Assembly (NCBI GenBank): GCA_030639985.1
Contig: DAOWKG010000016.1
Location: 1-5,600, forward strand
DNA length: 5,600 nucleotides
Direction of reading: 5' to 3'
DNA from: Desulfuromonadaceae bacterium
GTDB taxonomy: Bacteria > Desulfobacterota > Desulfuromonadia > Desulfuromonadales > Geopsychrobacteraceae
Part shown: piece by piece, positions 1-5,600 of the stretch
Numbering within the stretch: the first letter of the stretch is position 1
Layout of the letters: every line of letters starts with the position of its first letter
The notes under the pieces: generated by a model
Told to the model about the DNA's origin: nothing
What the model saw: only the letters and a program-made list of their open reading frames with translations
Databases searched by the model: none
Made by a program: the position numbers and the translations under genes

Positions 1-1593
1 AATAGTCTAAAATTCAGGAGTATAGTGGTAATTCTATGCTTGCTCCTGTCGTTTTTTGCCATTGCTCCGACGCTGATGCGGGATAGCCTGCCGCAGTGGT
101 GGAGTGATACCTTTAATCCGATTCAACTGGGACTCGATTTGCAAGGTGGTATGCACCTGGTACTTGGGGTCGATGTCGACAAAGCGGTTGAGAGCCGGAT
201 TGATACCATTATCGATCAAACTGAGACGCAGTTGCGGGAAAAAGATATTATTTTCAAGCGGCTGGAACGACGTCAAGGTGATCGGTTGGTAGTTATTGTT
301 TACGATGACGAAGAAGGGGTGAAGGTTGATGCTTTGATGGCAGAAGACTACCGCTCACTGGAAGCTGAAACTTTCAGTGGTAGTGGTGGTTATATCGAAA
401 AGCATTTCCGTTTAAGTGATACTGAAATTGAAAATATTAAAGATTATGCTGTTCGTCAGGCGTTGGAGACGATGCGTAATCGAGTTGATCAATTTGGTGT
501 CAGTGAGCCGACGCTACAGCGACAGAGTGGCAATCGCATTTTGATTCAGCTTCCTGGGGTTGAAGATCCAGATCGGGCAATTGCCTTACTGGGTAAAACG
601 GCTCGGCTCGAATTTAAAATGGTTGACGAAACTGCAAATCTGAAAGATGCCCTGGCGGGCAAGTTGCCACCTGGAACGCAGCTCCTTTATGAGCGGAACG
701 TCAATCAGAGTACCGGAGCTGAAACCGAAACTCCTCTAATTGTTGTTGATAAAACGGTTTTGACCGGTGATTTGTTGTCTGATGCCAACGTCCGCATCGA
801 TACCCGGTTCAATGAACCTTATGTTTCGATTGATTTTAATGCTGTCGGGGCGAAACGTTTTGACCAGATTACTGCTGCAAATGTTGGCAAGCGGATGGCG
901 ATAGTGTTGGATGATACCATTTATTCAGCACCAGTTATTCGGGAGCGGATTGCCGGTGGCAGTGCCCAGATTTCAGGTTCCTTTACTTCTCAGGAAGCAA
1001 CCGATCTGGCAATTATCCTGCGGGCTGGTTCATTGCCGGCACCGGTTAAAATCCTCGAAAATCGAACGGTAGGACCCTCTCTTGGACACGATTCTATTGC
1101 CAAAGGGATCAAATCCATCTGGGTAGGTGCGATGTTGGTTGTTCTGGCGATGGTTGTTTATTATCAATTGTCTGGAATCGTTGCTGTCATTGCTCTGTCA
1201 CTTAACCTGGTATTTATCACTGCGATGCTGTCATTGTTTGGGGCGACCCTGACATTGCCAGGTCTTGCCGGTATAGTTTTGACCATCGGTATGGCGGTTG
1301 ATGCCAACGTACTGATTTTTGAGCGAATCCGAGAGGAAGTTCGACTTGGTAGAGCTCCAAAAATAGCGTTAGAGTCTGGATATAGCAAAGCTTTCATGAC
1401 TATTATCGATGCAAATATGACGACGCTGTTGGCTGCTTTAGTGTTATTCCAGTTTGGAACCGGTCCGGTGCGTGGTTTTGCAGTTACGTTGTCAATTGGA
1501 ATCATTGCATCTTTGTTTACCGCAATTTTTGTTTCGCGGGTTGTTTTTGATCTTTTCTTGAAAGGCCGCGAAGTTAAGCGGCTGAGTATATAA
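1..1593 (+). CDS. secD: Protein translocase subunit SecD (5' end cut by window)
   Basis: SecD is an inner-membrane RND-like subunit that, with SecF, uses the proton gradient to help SecYEG release exported proteins. Numbering codon 25-27 as residue 1, I see a first membrane helix (about 1-17), the conserved GLDLQGG at 36-42, a large periplasmic P1 region to about 360, the LRAGSLPAPV segment at 332-341 with VGPSLG at 349-354, and five further helices (about 364-380, 384-405, 412-432, 456-476, 484-508). The fourth helix carries GMAVDANVLIFERIREE (422-438); D426 matches the proton-coupling aspartate (E. coli D519). A GTG at 25 could be taken as the start, but the frame is open to base 1 and those codons read NSLKFRSI, a typical positively charged lead-in to SecD helix 1. 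I therefore infer that the true start lies a few codons off the window. Length is about 530 aa, shorter than E. coli SecD (615) but normal for many bacteria. First visible gene of the secDF-TPR unit. Confidence 0.97.
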   Translation, partial: NSLKFRSIVVILCLLLSFFAIAPTLMRDSLPQWWSDTFNPIQLGLDLQGGMHLVLGVDVDKAVESRIDTIIDQTETQLREKDIIFKRLERRQGDRLVVIVYDDEEGVKVDALMAEDYRSLEAETFSGSGGYIEKHFRLSDTEIENIKDYAVRQALETMRNRVDQFGVSEPTLQRQSGNRILIQLPGVEDPDRAIALLGKTARLEFKMVDETANLKDALAGKLPPGTQLLYERNVNQSTGAETETPLIVVDKTVLTGDLLSDANVRIDTRFNEPYVSIDFNAVGAKRFDQITAANVGKRMAIVLDDTIYSAPVIRERIAGGSAQISGSFTSQEATDLAIILRAGSLPAPVKILENRTVGPSLGHDSIAKGIKSIWVGAMLVVLAMVVYYQLSGIVAVIALSLNLVFITAMLSLFGATLTLPGLAGIVLTIGMAVDANVLIFERIREEVRLGRAPKIALESGYSKAFMTIIDANMTTLLAALVLFQFGTGPVRGFAVTLSIGIIASLFTAIFVSRVVFDLFLKGREVKRLSI

Positions 1594-1598
1594 GGAGG
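1592..1598 (+). promoter_or_regulatory. Strong ribosome binding site for secF
   Basis: The sequence AAGGAGG overlaps the secD stop codon (TAA, 1591-1593) and sits 9 nt before the secF ATG at 1608. It is a near-perfect Shine-Dalgarno sequence. It fixes the secF start, and its overlap with the stop codon suggests that ribosomes ending secD can restart on secF, keeping the two subunits in step. Confidence 0.8.
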
Positions 1599-1607
1599 CT
1601 TAACGGC

Positions 1608-2522
1608 ATGCAGCTGATAAAGCCCGATATTAATCTAGATTTTGTTGGTAAACGCAAAGTGGCATTAATTGTTTCGGTCGTATTGATTTTGATTGGTATG
1701 GCGTCACTGTTGGTTAAGGGTGGTCCAAATTATGGCATCGATTTTGCCGGCGGAACCTTGGTGCAAGTACAATTTGCACAGCCCACTGATGCCGCTGCAA
1801 TTAAAAAAGCGATGTCTGGACTTGAATTAGGCACCCCGGTTGTCCAGAGCTTTGGAGATAACCAGAATGAGTTTTTGATTCGGGTTGAGCAGGCCTCGGG
1901 TGAGTTGAAGGGCCTCTCGGTGCAGATTCAAGGTGCTCTGGAACAAACCTATGCTAAGGGTGATGTTGATATCCGTCGGGTCGAGATGGTTGGACCTCAG
2001 GTGGGTAAAGACTTGCGGAATAAGGGTTTGAAAGCACTTTTTTATGCCATGTTGGGGCTACTGGCCTACATCTCCTGGCGTTTTGAATTCCGTTTTGCAG
2101 TAGGTGCTATAGTTGCTCTAGTTCACGATGTTATGATCACTCTGGGTGCATTCAGTTTGTTCGGCAAAGAGATTGACCTGCCGATTATTGCTGCATTTTT
2201 GGCGATCATTGGTTATTCACTGAATGATACCATCATCGTTTATGATCGGATTCGTGAAAATTCTGGTAAACATAATAAAGAAAGTTTTGACTTTATTGTT
2301 AACCGCAGTATCAATGAAACCTTGTCGCGCACCTTGTTGACATCTGGAACTACTTTATTGGTAGTGCTGGCTCTATTTGTCCTTGGTGGCGGGGTGATTC
2401 ATAACTTTGCCTTTGCGATGTTAATTGGGGTGTTAGTTGGTACCTATTCGTCAATTTTTGTTGCTAGCCCGGTATTGATTTTCTGGCAAGCCAAAATGGC
2501 AAAGAAAACTACACAAGAATGA
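1608..2522 (+). CDS. secF: Protein translocase subunit SecF
   Basis: SecF is the partner of SecD in the SecDF accessory complex of the Sec translocon in the inner membrane. The 304-aa length is usual for a separate SecF. Visible in order: membrane helix 1 (about 17-36), GIDFAGG at 43-49, a short periplasmic P4 domain to about 125, VGPQVGKDL at 128-136, then five helices (about 141-158, 164-184, 191-211, 242-262, 267-291). The fourth helix contains SLNDT with D207, followed by YDRIREN (212-218); SRT with R241 begins the next helix. D207 and R241 match E. coli SecF D213 and R247, residues implicated in proton transport, so the protein looks functional. The tail is short and basic (MAKKTTQE). 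The ATG is set by the AAGGAGG 9 nt upstream. It lies 14 nt after secD and 13 nt before the TPR gene, with no terminator between, so the three are probably one transcript. Confidence 0.98.
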   Translation: MQLIKPDINLDFVGKRKVALIVSVVLILIGMASLLVKGGPNYGIDFAGGTLVQVQFAQPTDAAAIKKAMSGLELGTPVVQSFGDNQNEFLIRVEQASGELKGLSVQIQGALEQTYAKGDVDIRRVEMVGPQVGKDLRNKGLKALFYAMLGLLAYISWRFEFRFAVGAIVALVHDVMITLGAFSLFGKEIDLPIIAAFLAIIGYSLNDTIIVYDRIRENSGKHNKESFDFIVNRSINETLSRTLLTSGTTLLVVLALFVLGGGVIHNFAFAMLIGVLVGTYSSIFVASPVLIFWQAKMAKKTTQE

Positions 2523-2535
2523 GGCCGATAGCAGT

Positions 2536-3102
2536 ATGAAGAAGGAGATTTTTCTGGTAGTGGTTATTGCTCTGGCAGCTGGAATTTTGATTGGGGTAAT
2601 AGTTACTAATGTTAAAAAGGAAACATCTTCACCTGCGGTGACTGAAATTCTGGCACCGCCGCTAATTGTTAATCAACAGCAGCAAATTACACTGTTGGAA
2701 GGTATTGTCGTCAGGGAGCCAGCTAATCGCAATGCTTGGATCAGGTTGGGACATAATTTTTTTGATTCAGATCAACCGCTTAAAGCAATTGAGGCATATG
2801 CTCGAGCGCTTGAACTCAACGGCAATGACCCCAATATATTAACTGATCAGGGGATTATGTATCGGCAGGTTGGTTGGTACGATAAAGCTATTGGCAACTT
2901 TGAAAAAGCGAGTAATCTGGATCGCAACCATCAGCAAAGTCTTTACAATATGGGGATTGTCTATCGTTATGACTTGATGGATTTCGCCAAAGCAGCTGAA
3001 GTTTGGCAGCGTTTTATCGCCATTGATCCTGGTAGTCCGGGAGCCAATAAGGTTAAAGCTGAGCTGGAACGTTTGCAGCAGCAGCCTTTGTTTCCGCAAT
3101 AA
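2536..3102 (+). CDS. Membrane-anchored tetratricopeptide (TPR) repeat protein
   Basis: This is a 188-aa protein of unknown specific function. The N-terminus (MKKE, then a hydrophobic stretch at about 5-24, then KK) reads as an uncleaved signal anchor; I see no clear signal peptidase site. The helix carries a GxxxG pattern (G16, G20). A polar linker with a glutamine run (NQQQQ, 46-50) leads to three TPR units: about 65-98 (W68, L71, G72, A84, Y88, A91), 99-132 (G106, Y109, A118, F122, A125) and 133-167 (G140, Y143, A153, W157), the third with one extra residue. The C-terminus is a short charged helix ending in QQQPLFPQ. TPR arrays bind other proteins, so it is probably an adaptor; topology is unclear because both ends of the helix are positively charged. 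The start has only a weak GAGG (2521-2524), 11 nt upstream. It lies 13 nt after secF and is followed by a terminator, making it the last gene of the secDF unit. I recall similar short TPR proteins after secF in Geobacter relatives, but cannot confirm orthology. Confidence 0.9.
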   Translation: MKKEIFLVVVIALAAGILIGVIVTNVKKETSSPAVTEILAPPLIVNQQQQITLLEGIVVREPANRNAWIRLGHNFFDSDQPLKAIEAYARALELNGNDPNILTDQGIMYRQVGWYDKAIGNFEKASNLDRNHQQSLYNMGIVYRYDLMDFAKAAEVWQRFIAIDPGSPGANKVKAELERLQQQPLFPQ

Positions 3103-3124
3103 CCACAGCAGTAAGATTGATTTG

Positions 3125-3159
3125 ACAGGCCGGGATGAAAGTTCCGGCCTGTTTTGTTT
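3125..3159 (+). terminator. Intrinsic terminator of the secDF-TPR unit
   Basis: An 11-bp stem with one G-T wobble (arms 3125-3135 and 3142-3152, core ACAGGCCGG / CCGGCCTGT) closes a 6-nt loop (TGAAAG) and runs directly into a T-rich tract (TTTTGTTT, 3152-3159). It begins 22 nt after the TPR stop codon. There is no matching T tract on the other strand, so it should stop + strand transcription only. It implies that recJ needs its own promoter or depends on readthrough. Confidence 0.93.
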
Positions 3160-3162
3160 GTA

Positions 3163-3213
3163 GTAAACTCGGGGCTGTCTCCAGACGTAACGGGAACTGT
3201 CCCAAATGTTTAC
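3163..3213. repeat. Imperfect inverted repeat, possibly REP-like
   Basis: GTAAAC (3163-3168) and GTTTAC (3208-3213) are perfect inverted copies. Inside them GGGGC (3171-3175) can pair with GTCCC (3199-3203) through one wobble, giving a broken hairpin of about 51 nt. It contains two similar short semi-palindromes, GGGGCTGTCTCC (3171-3182) and GGGAACTGTCCC (3192-3203). This form recalls small intergenic REP-like repeats with GGGAC/GTCCC cores, but a single copy cannot show that it is repeated in the genome. It lies just after the terminator and has no T tract of its own. Confidence 0.4.
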
Positions 3214-3269
3214 GGTTTATGAAACTAAAGTAGCGTTTTGATGCGTTATCTGGAAGGTTAATAAACCGT
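3212..3269. repeat. Inverted repeat just upstream of recJ
   Basis: ACGGTTTAT (3212-3220) and ATAAACCGT (3261-3269) are exact inverted copies of 9 bp. Extending inward gives 13 of 15 matching positions (3212-3226 against 3255-3269), with 28 nt between the arms. The right arm ends 12 nt before the recJ ATG and covers the region where a -10 box would be expected. It could be an operator-like site or a leader RNA structure that affects recJ translation; the sequence alone does not decide. Confidence 0.45.
3238..3264 (+). promoter_or_regulatory. Weak candidate promoter for recJ
   Basis: TTGATG (3238-3243, 4 of 6 to the sigma-70 -35 box) is followed after 15 nt by TAATAA (3259-3264, 3 of 6 to TATAAT). 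The spacing is shorter than ideal and the match is poor. It is listed because the terminator at 3125-3159 makes a promoter in this gap likely, and this is the best pair I could find. The presumed -10 overlaps the right arm of the 3212-3269 inverted repeat. Confidence 0.2.
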
Positions 3270-3281
3270 GGGAATTTTTGT

Positions 3282-5003
3282 ATGCAACCGGTAAGTATTC
3301 GCAAATGGCAGTTACGGAATGAGCAACCAGAACCGTCTCAAATTACCACTTTAGCCAGCAAACTTGGGATTGATAAGTTAACGGCTAAGATTTTATTGTT
3401 GCGTGGGATTACGACTGCAGAGCAGGGCATTGAATTTCTGCAGGCAAAGTTGTCTGCATTGCCTGATCCGGCGTTGTTGCCCGATATGGATGTTGCATGC
3501 CAACGTCTGGAACTGGCGTTGTTGCAAAATGAAAAAATTGTTGTCCATGGTGATTACGATGTCGACGGTATAACTGGTTGCACTTTGCTGGTTGAGATGT
3601 TGCGGCGTATGGGCGGGTTGGTTGAGTATCACATCCCGTTGCGGTTAAAAGATGGTTATGGTCTTTCTGCGGCTGCCATAAAGCAGGCTAAGGTGGATGG
3701 TTGCTCCCTGATTGTCTCGGTTGATTGTGGCGTGTCGGCAACAGCCGAAGCCGAATTGGCTGCAGAGCTTGGGCTTGACCTGATTATCACCGATCACCAT
3801 CAACCTCCCGAATATCTACCCGTCTGTGTGGCGTTGGTAAATCCCCATTTACCTGCTAATAAATTTCCTTGGCGAGATCTTTCTGGTGTTGGGGTGGCTT
3901 TTTTTCTGCTGGTTGGTCTCCGGCGTCAGTTACGTAACAGTAACTATTTTGGCGCAATTAAGGAGCCCGATTTGCGCCAGGGTTTAGACTTGGTAGCGCT
4001 GGGGACAATTGCCGATATTGTGCCGTTGGGTGGGGTTAATCGTATTCTGGTGCGTAGCGGTTTGCAATTACTTGATTCGGGTTTGCGGCCGGGGGTAGCG
4101 GCATTGAAACGGGTTGCCAAAGTTAAAGAAGTTACCAGTGGGGTTGTCGGTTTCCGTATCGCACCACGGTTGAATGCTGCCGGGCGACTAGAAGATGCCG
4201 CTCTAGGGGTAAAGCTCCTGCTTGGTGATGCGCCGGACGATATCACTCCATTGGCTGAGTTACTCGATGGTTTTAACCATGAACGGCAAAAAATTGAGCA
4301 GCAGACTTTGATCGAAGCGATTGCTATGGTTGAAGCACAGGAACCAGCGGAACGTTTCACCCTTGTCCTTGCCAGTGAAAATTGGCATTCCGGGGTGATT
4401 GGGATTGTTGCCAGTAGGTTGGTTGAACGGTATCATCGTCCCACGGTGATGATTGCTTTAAAGGATGGGGTGGGGAAAGGGTCGGCACGGTCGATCCGGG
4501 GTTTTGATTTGTATCAGGCTTTAAAGGAGAGTTCGGTACCATTAGCTGGATATGGCGGTCATGCGATGGCGGCCGGATTGTCGCTCACGGTTGATAACCT
4601 TGCTGATTTTGTGGCTGTGTTTGAGCAAGTAGCAGCCGAACAGCTTTCACCCGCGGCTTTGGTACCAGTTTCGCTCCACGATGGCGAAACCTCGCTAGCC
4701 GATTTATCTTTGTCGTTATTGCGTCAGTTTGCAAAATTGAACCCCTATGGTGCTGGTAATCCTCAGCCGGTATTTATCAGTCGAAACTGTCGGGCTTATG
4801 CTCCCAGAATTTTGGCTGATAAACATATCAAGTTTGATCTTGAGCAAAATGGTGTCATGGTTGGTTGTATCGCTTTTGGGAAGGCCGAACGTTTTGATCA
4901 GTTGAATGGTGAAATTGACGTGTTGTATCGCCCTGAAATTAATAGCTGGCTGGGTAAAGAGTCTGTCCAGCTGCAAGTACTCGACTTTCGTTCTGCAGGG
5001 TAA
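3282..5003 (+). CDS. recJ: Single-stranded-DNA-specific exonuclease RecJ
   Basis: RecJ is a cytoplasmic metal-dependent 5'-3' exonuclease for single-stranded DNA, acting in RecF-pathway recombination, mismatch repair and base-excision repair. The 573-aa length matches E. coli RecJ (577). The DHH-family motifs are intact: HGDYDVDGITG at 89-99 (D91, D93, D95), SVDCG at 146-150 (D148), TDHH at 170-173, VNPH at 186-189, and LVALGTIADIVPL at 237-249 (D245). These are the expected metal ligands. RIAPRLNAAGRL at 292-303 starts the link to the DHHA1 domain, which holds SGVIGIVASRL (370-380), SARS (401-404) and GYGGHAMAAG (423-432). A C-terminal OB-like domain follows from about 460, with LNPYGAGNPQPVF at 486-498. 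The ATG has only a weak GGGA (3270-3273), 8 nt upstream; no better in-frame start is visible. It follows a terminated unit and a 179-nt gap, so it probably begins its own unit, with the murB-like gene 3 nt downstream. Confidence 0.98.
   Translation: MQPVSIRKWQLRNEQPEPSQITTLASKLGIDKLTAKILLLRGITTAEQGIEFLQAKLSALPDPALLPDMDVACQRLELALLQNEKIVVHGDYDVDGITGCTLLVEMLRRMGGLVEYHIPLRLKDGYGLSAAAIKQAKVDGCSLIVSVDCGVSATAEAELAAELGLDLIITDHHQPPEYLPVCVALVNPHLPANKFPWRDLSGVGVAFFLLVGLRRQLRNSNYFGAIKEPDLRQGLDLVALGTIADIVPLGGVNRILVRSGLQLLDSGLRPGVAALKRVAKVKEVTSGVVGFRIAPRLNAAGRLEDAALGVKLLLGDAPDDITPLAELLDGFNHERQKIEQQTLIEAIAMVEAQEPAERFTLVLASENWHSGVIGIVASRLVERYHRPTVMIALKDGVGKGSARSIRGFDLYQALKESSVPLAGYGGHAMAAGLSLTVDNLADFVAVFEQVAAEQLSPAALVPVSLHDGETSLADLSLSLLRQFAKLNPYGAGNPQPVFISRNCRAYAPRILADKHIKFDLEQNGVMVGCIAFGKAERFDQLNGEIDVLYRPEINSWLGKESVQLQVLDFRSAG
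4997..5000 (+). promoter_or_regulatory. Ribosome binding site at the recJ/murB junction
   Basis: AGGG at the very end of recJ precedes two adjacent ATG codons at 5007 and 5010, with spacings of 6 and 9 nt. Either could be used; the second has the more usual spacing. The site lies within recJ coding sequence, which points to coupled translation. Confidence 0.45.
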
Positions 5004-5006
5004 AAT

Positions 5007-5600
5007 ATGATGGTAGAATCGTTACCACAGCAGTTAAAGCAACTCGCTTCACTTAATGTCGGCAAAACCATTTTTGCCGAGCCACTTGCCCACCACACCA
5101 GTTGGAAAATTGGTGGACCGGTCGATTTGTTTATTGAACCGGAAGCGGTTGAACAGGTGGTGCAAGTTGTAAACTTTACCCGCCAACGTGCCATTCCATT
5201 GGTAATAATCGGTCAGGGTTCCAATCTGCTGTTTGGTGATGCCGGAGTGCGTGGAGTAGTGCTGAAAATTGGTGCCAGAATGGCTGCGGTGCAGATCTCT
5301 GGTAACACTATTACTGCAGCTGCCGGGATCTGGGTGCCACAGTTGGCCCGGTTGGTACAACAGGCTGGTTTGTCGGGGTTGGAGCATTGCATCGGGATTC
5401 CCGGCACTGTTGGCGGGCTGGTGCTGATGAATGGTGGTAGCCAGCGGAAGGGGATTGGCGAAAATGTTGTTACGGTGACGGTTGTTACCCGTGCTGGTCA
5501 GGTGCAGCAATTAAGTCAGGCTGATTGTCAATTCTCATATCGTCAAAGTGCGTTGCAGGGTAGTGGTGCTGTCGTTGTAGCGGTTGAGTTGTTTTGTCGG
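5007..5600 (+). CDS. murB: UDP-N-acetylenolpyruvoylglucosamine reductase (MurB family), 3' end cut by window
   Basis: MurB is a cytoplasmic FAD enzyme that uses NADPH to reduce UDP-GlcNAc-enolpyruvate to UDP-MurNAc in peptidoglycan synthesis. The first 198 residues are present, without a stop codon. Visible FAD-binding features: HHTSWKIGGPVDLFIEP (29-45), PLVIIGQGSNLLFGDAG (64-80), and GLEHCIGIPGTVGGLVLMNGG (121-144). FSYRQS follows at 176-181, and R179 lies where the substrate-binding arginine of the FxYRxS motif is expected. The loop after MNGG reads SQRKGIGE (145-152) in place of the usual AYGGE-type sequence, so the tyrosine is missing. The substrate-binding C-terminal domain with the catalytic serine and glutamate is outside the window. 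The gene follows recJ by 3 nt and is not next to a visible murC, its common partner. It could be the only murB or a paralog with a changed substrate. Start is ATG 5007 or 5010. Confidence 0.88.
   Translation, partial: MMVESLPQQLKQLASLNVGKTIFAEPLAHHTSWKIGGPVDLFIEPEAVEQVVQVVNFTRQRAIPLVIIGQGSNLLFGDAGVRGVVLKIGARMAAVQISGNTITAAAGIWVPQLARLVQQAGLSGLEHCIGIPGTVGGLVLMNGGSQRKGIGENVVTVTVVTRAGQVQQLSQADCQFSYRQSALQGSGAVVVAVELFCR

Noticed and set aside
1164..1505. A 113-codon open frame on the - strand
   Set aside because: It is antisense to the membrane helices of secD; no recognisable domain.
2542..2560. AAGGAG at 2542-2547 with a GTG at 2560 as an alternative start for the TPR gene
   Set aside because: That start would cut the signal anchor in half and remove its basic N-terminus; the 12-nt spacing is also long. 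The ATG at 2536 gives a sensible protein.
3209..3223. TTTACG and TATGAA as promoter boxes in the recJ leader
   Set aside because: They are too close together to serve as one -35/-10 pair, and neither has a partner at proper spacing.
3053..3304. An 83-codon - strand open frame covering the gap between the TPR gene and recJ
   Set aside because: It runs through the terminator hairpin and the inverted repeats, has no known domain, and is better explained by chance.
3944..4360. A 138-codon open frame on the - strand
   Set aside because: It is antisense to the conserved core of recJ and rich in Ser, Pro and Arg, as expected for the reverse reading of a real gene.
5049..5510. A 153-codon open frame on the - strand
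   Set aside because: It lies wholly opposite the MurB coding sequence, whose conserved motifs are clear; its translation has low-complexity, unfamiliar content and no ribosome binding site I could credit.

Overview
The window is a compact, almost wholly coding stretch of a bacterial chromosome, with all genes on the + strand. It holds housekeeping genes: secD (5' end cut off by the window edge), secF, a membrane-anchored TPR protein, recJ, and a murB-family gene cut off at the right edge. Base composition looks moderate, neither strongly AT- nor GC-rich by eye. The double-membrane-type gene set, the protein style, and a short anchored TPR gene directly after secF followed by recJ resemble my memory of the Geobacter/Desulfuromonas lineage (Desulfuromonadia, formerly Deltaproteobacteria). 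That placement is inference, not a database result.

Layout. Positions 1-3102 form one tight transcription unit: secD, 14 nt, secF, 13 nt, TPR gene. A very good intrinsic terminator at 3125-3159 closes it. The rest of the 179-nt gap (3160-3281) holds several short inverted repeats and only a weak promoter candidate. recJ (3282-5003) then starts a second unit, and the murB-like gene follows 3 nt after its stop codon and runs off the window.

How the genes work together. SecD and SecF form the proton-driven accessory complex that helps the SecYEG channel finish protein export; all three charged residues expected for proton coupling are visible. The TPR protein is probably a single-pass membrane protein with three TPR repeats, co-expressed with SecDF; a role in export or envelope assembly is only guilt by association. 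RecJ is the 5'-3' single-strand exonuclease of recombination and mismatch repair and appears complete. The last gene is a UDP-N-acetylenolpyruvoylglucosamine reductase (peptidoglycan precursor synthesis) or a paralog of it, with an unusual loop sequence.

I found no convincing new system, mobile element, CRISPR array, tRNA or rRNA. The points most worth a second look are the secF-linked TPR protein, the repeat-rich gap before recJ, and the variant MurB.
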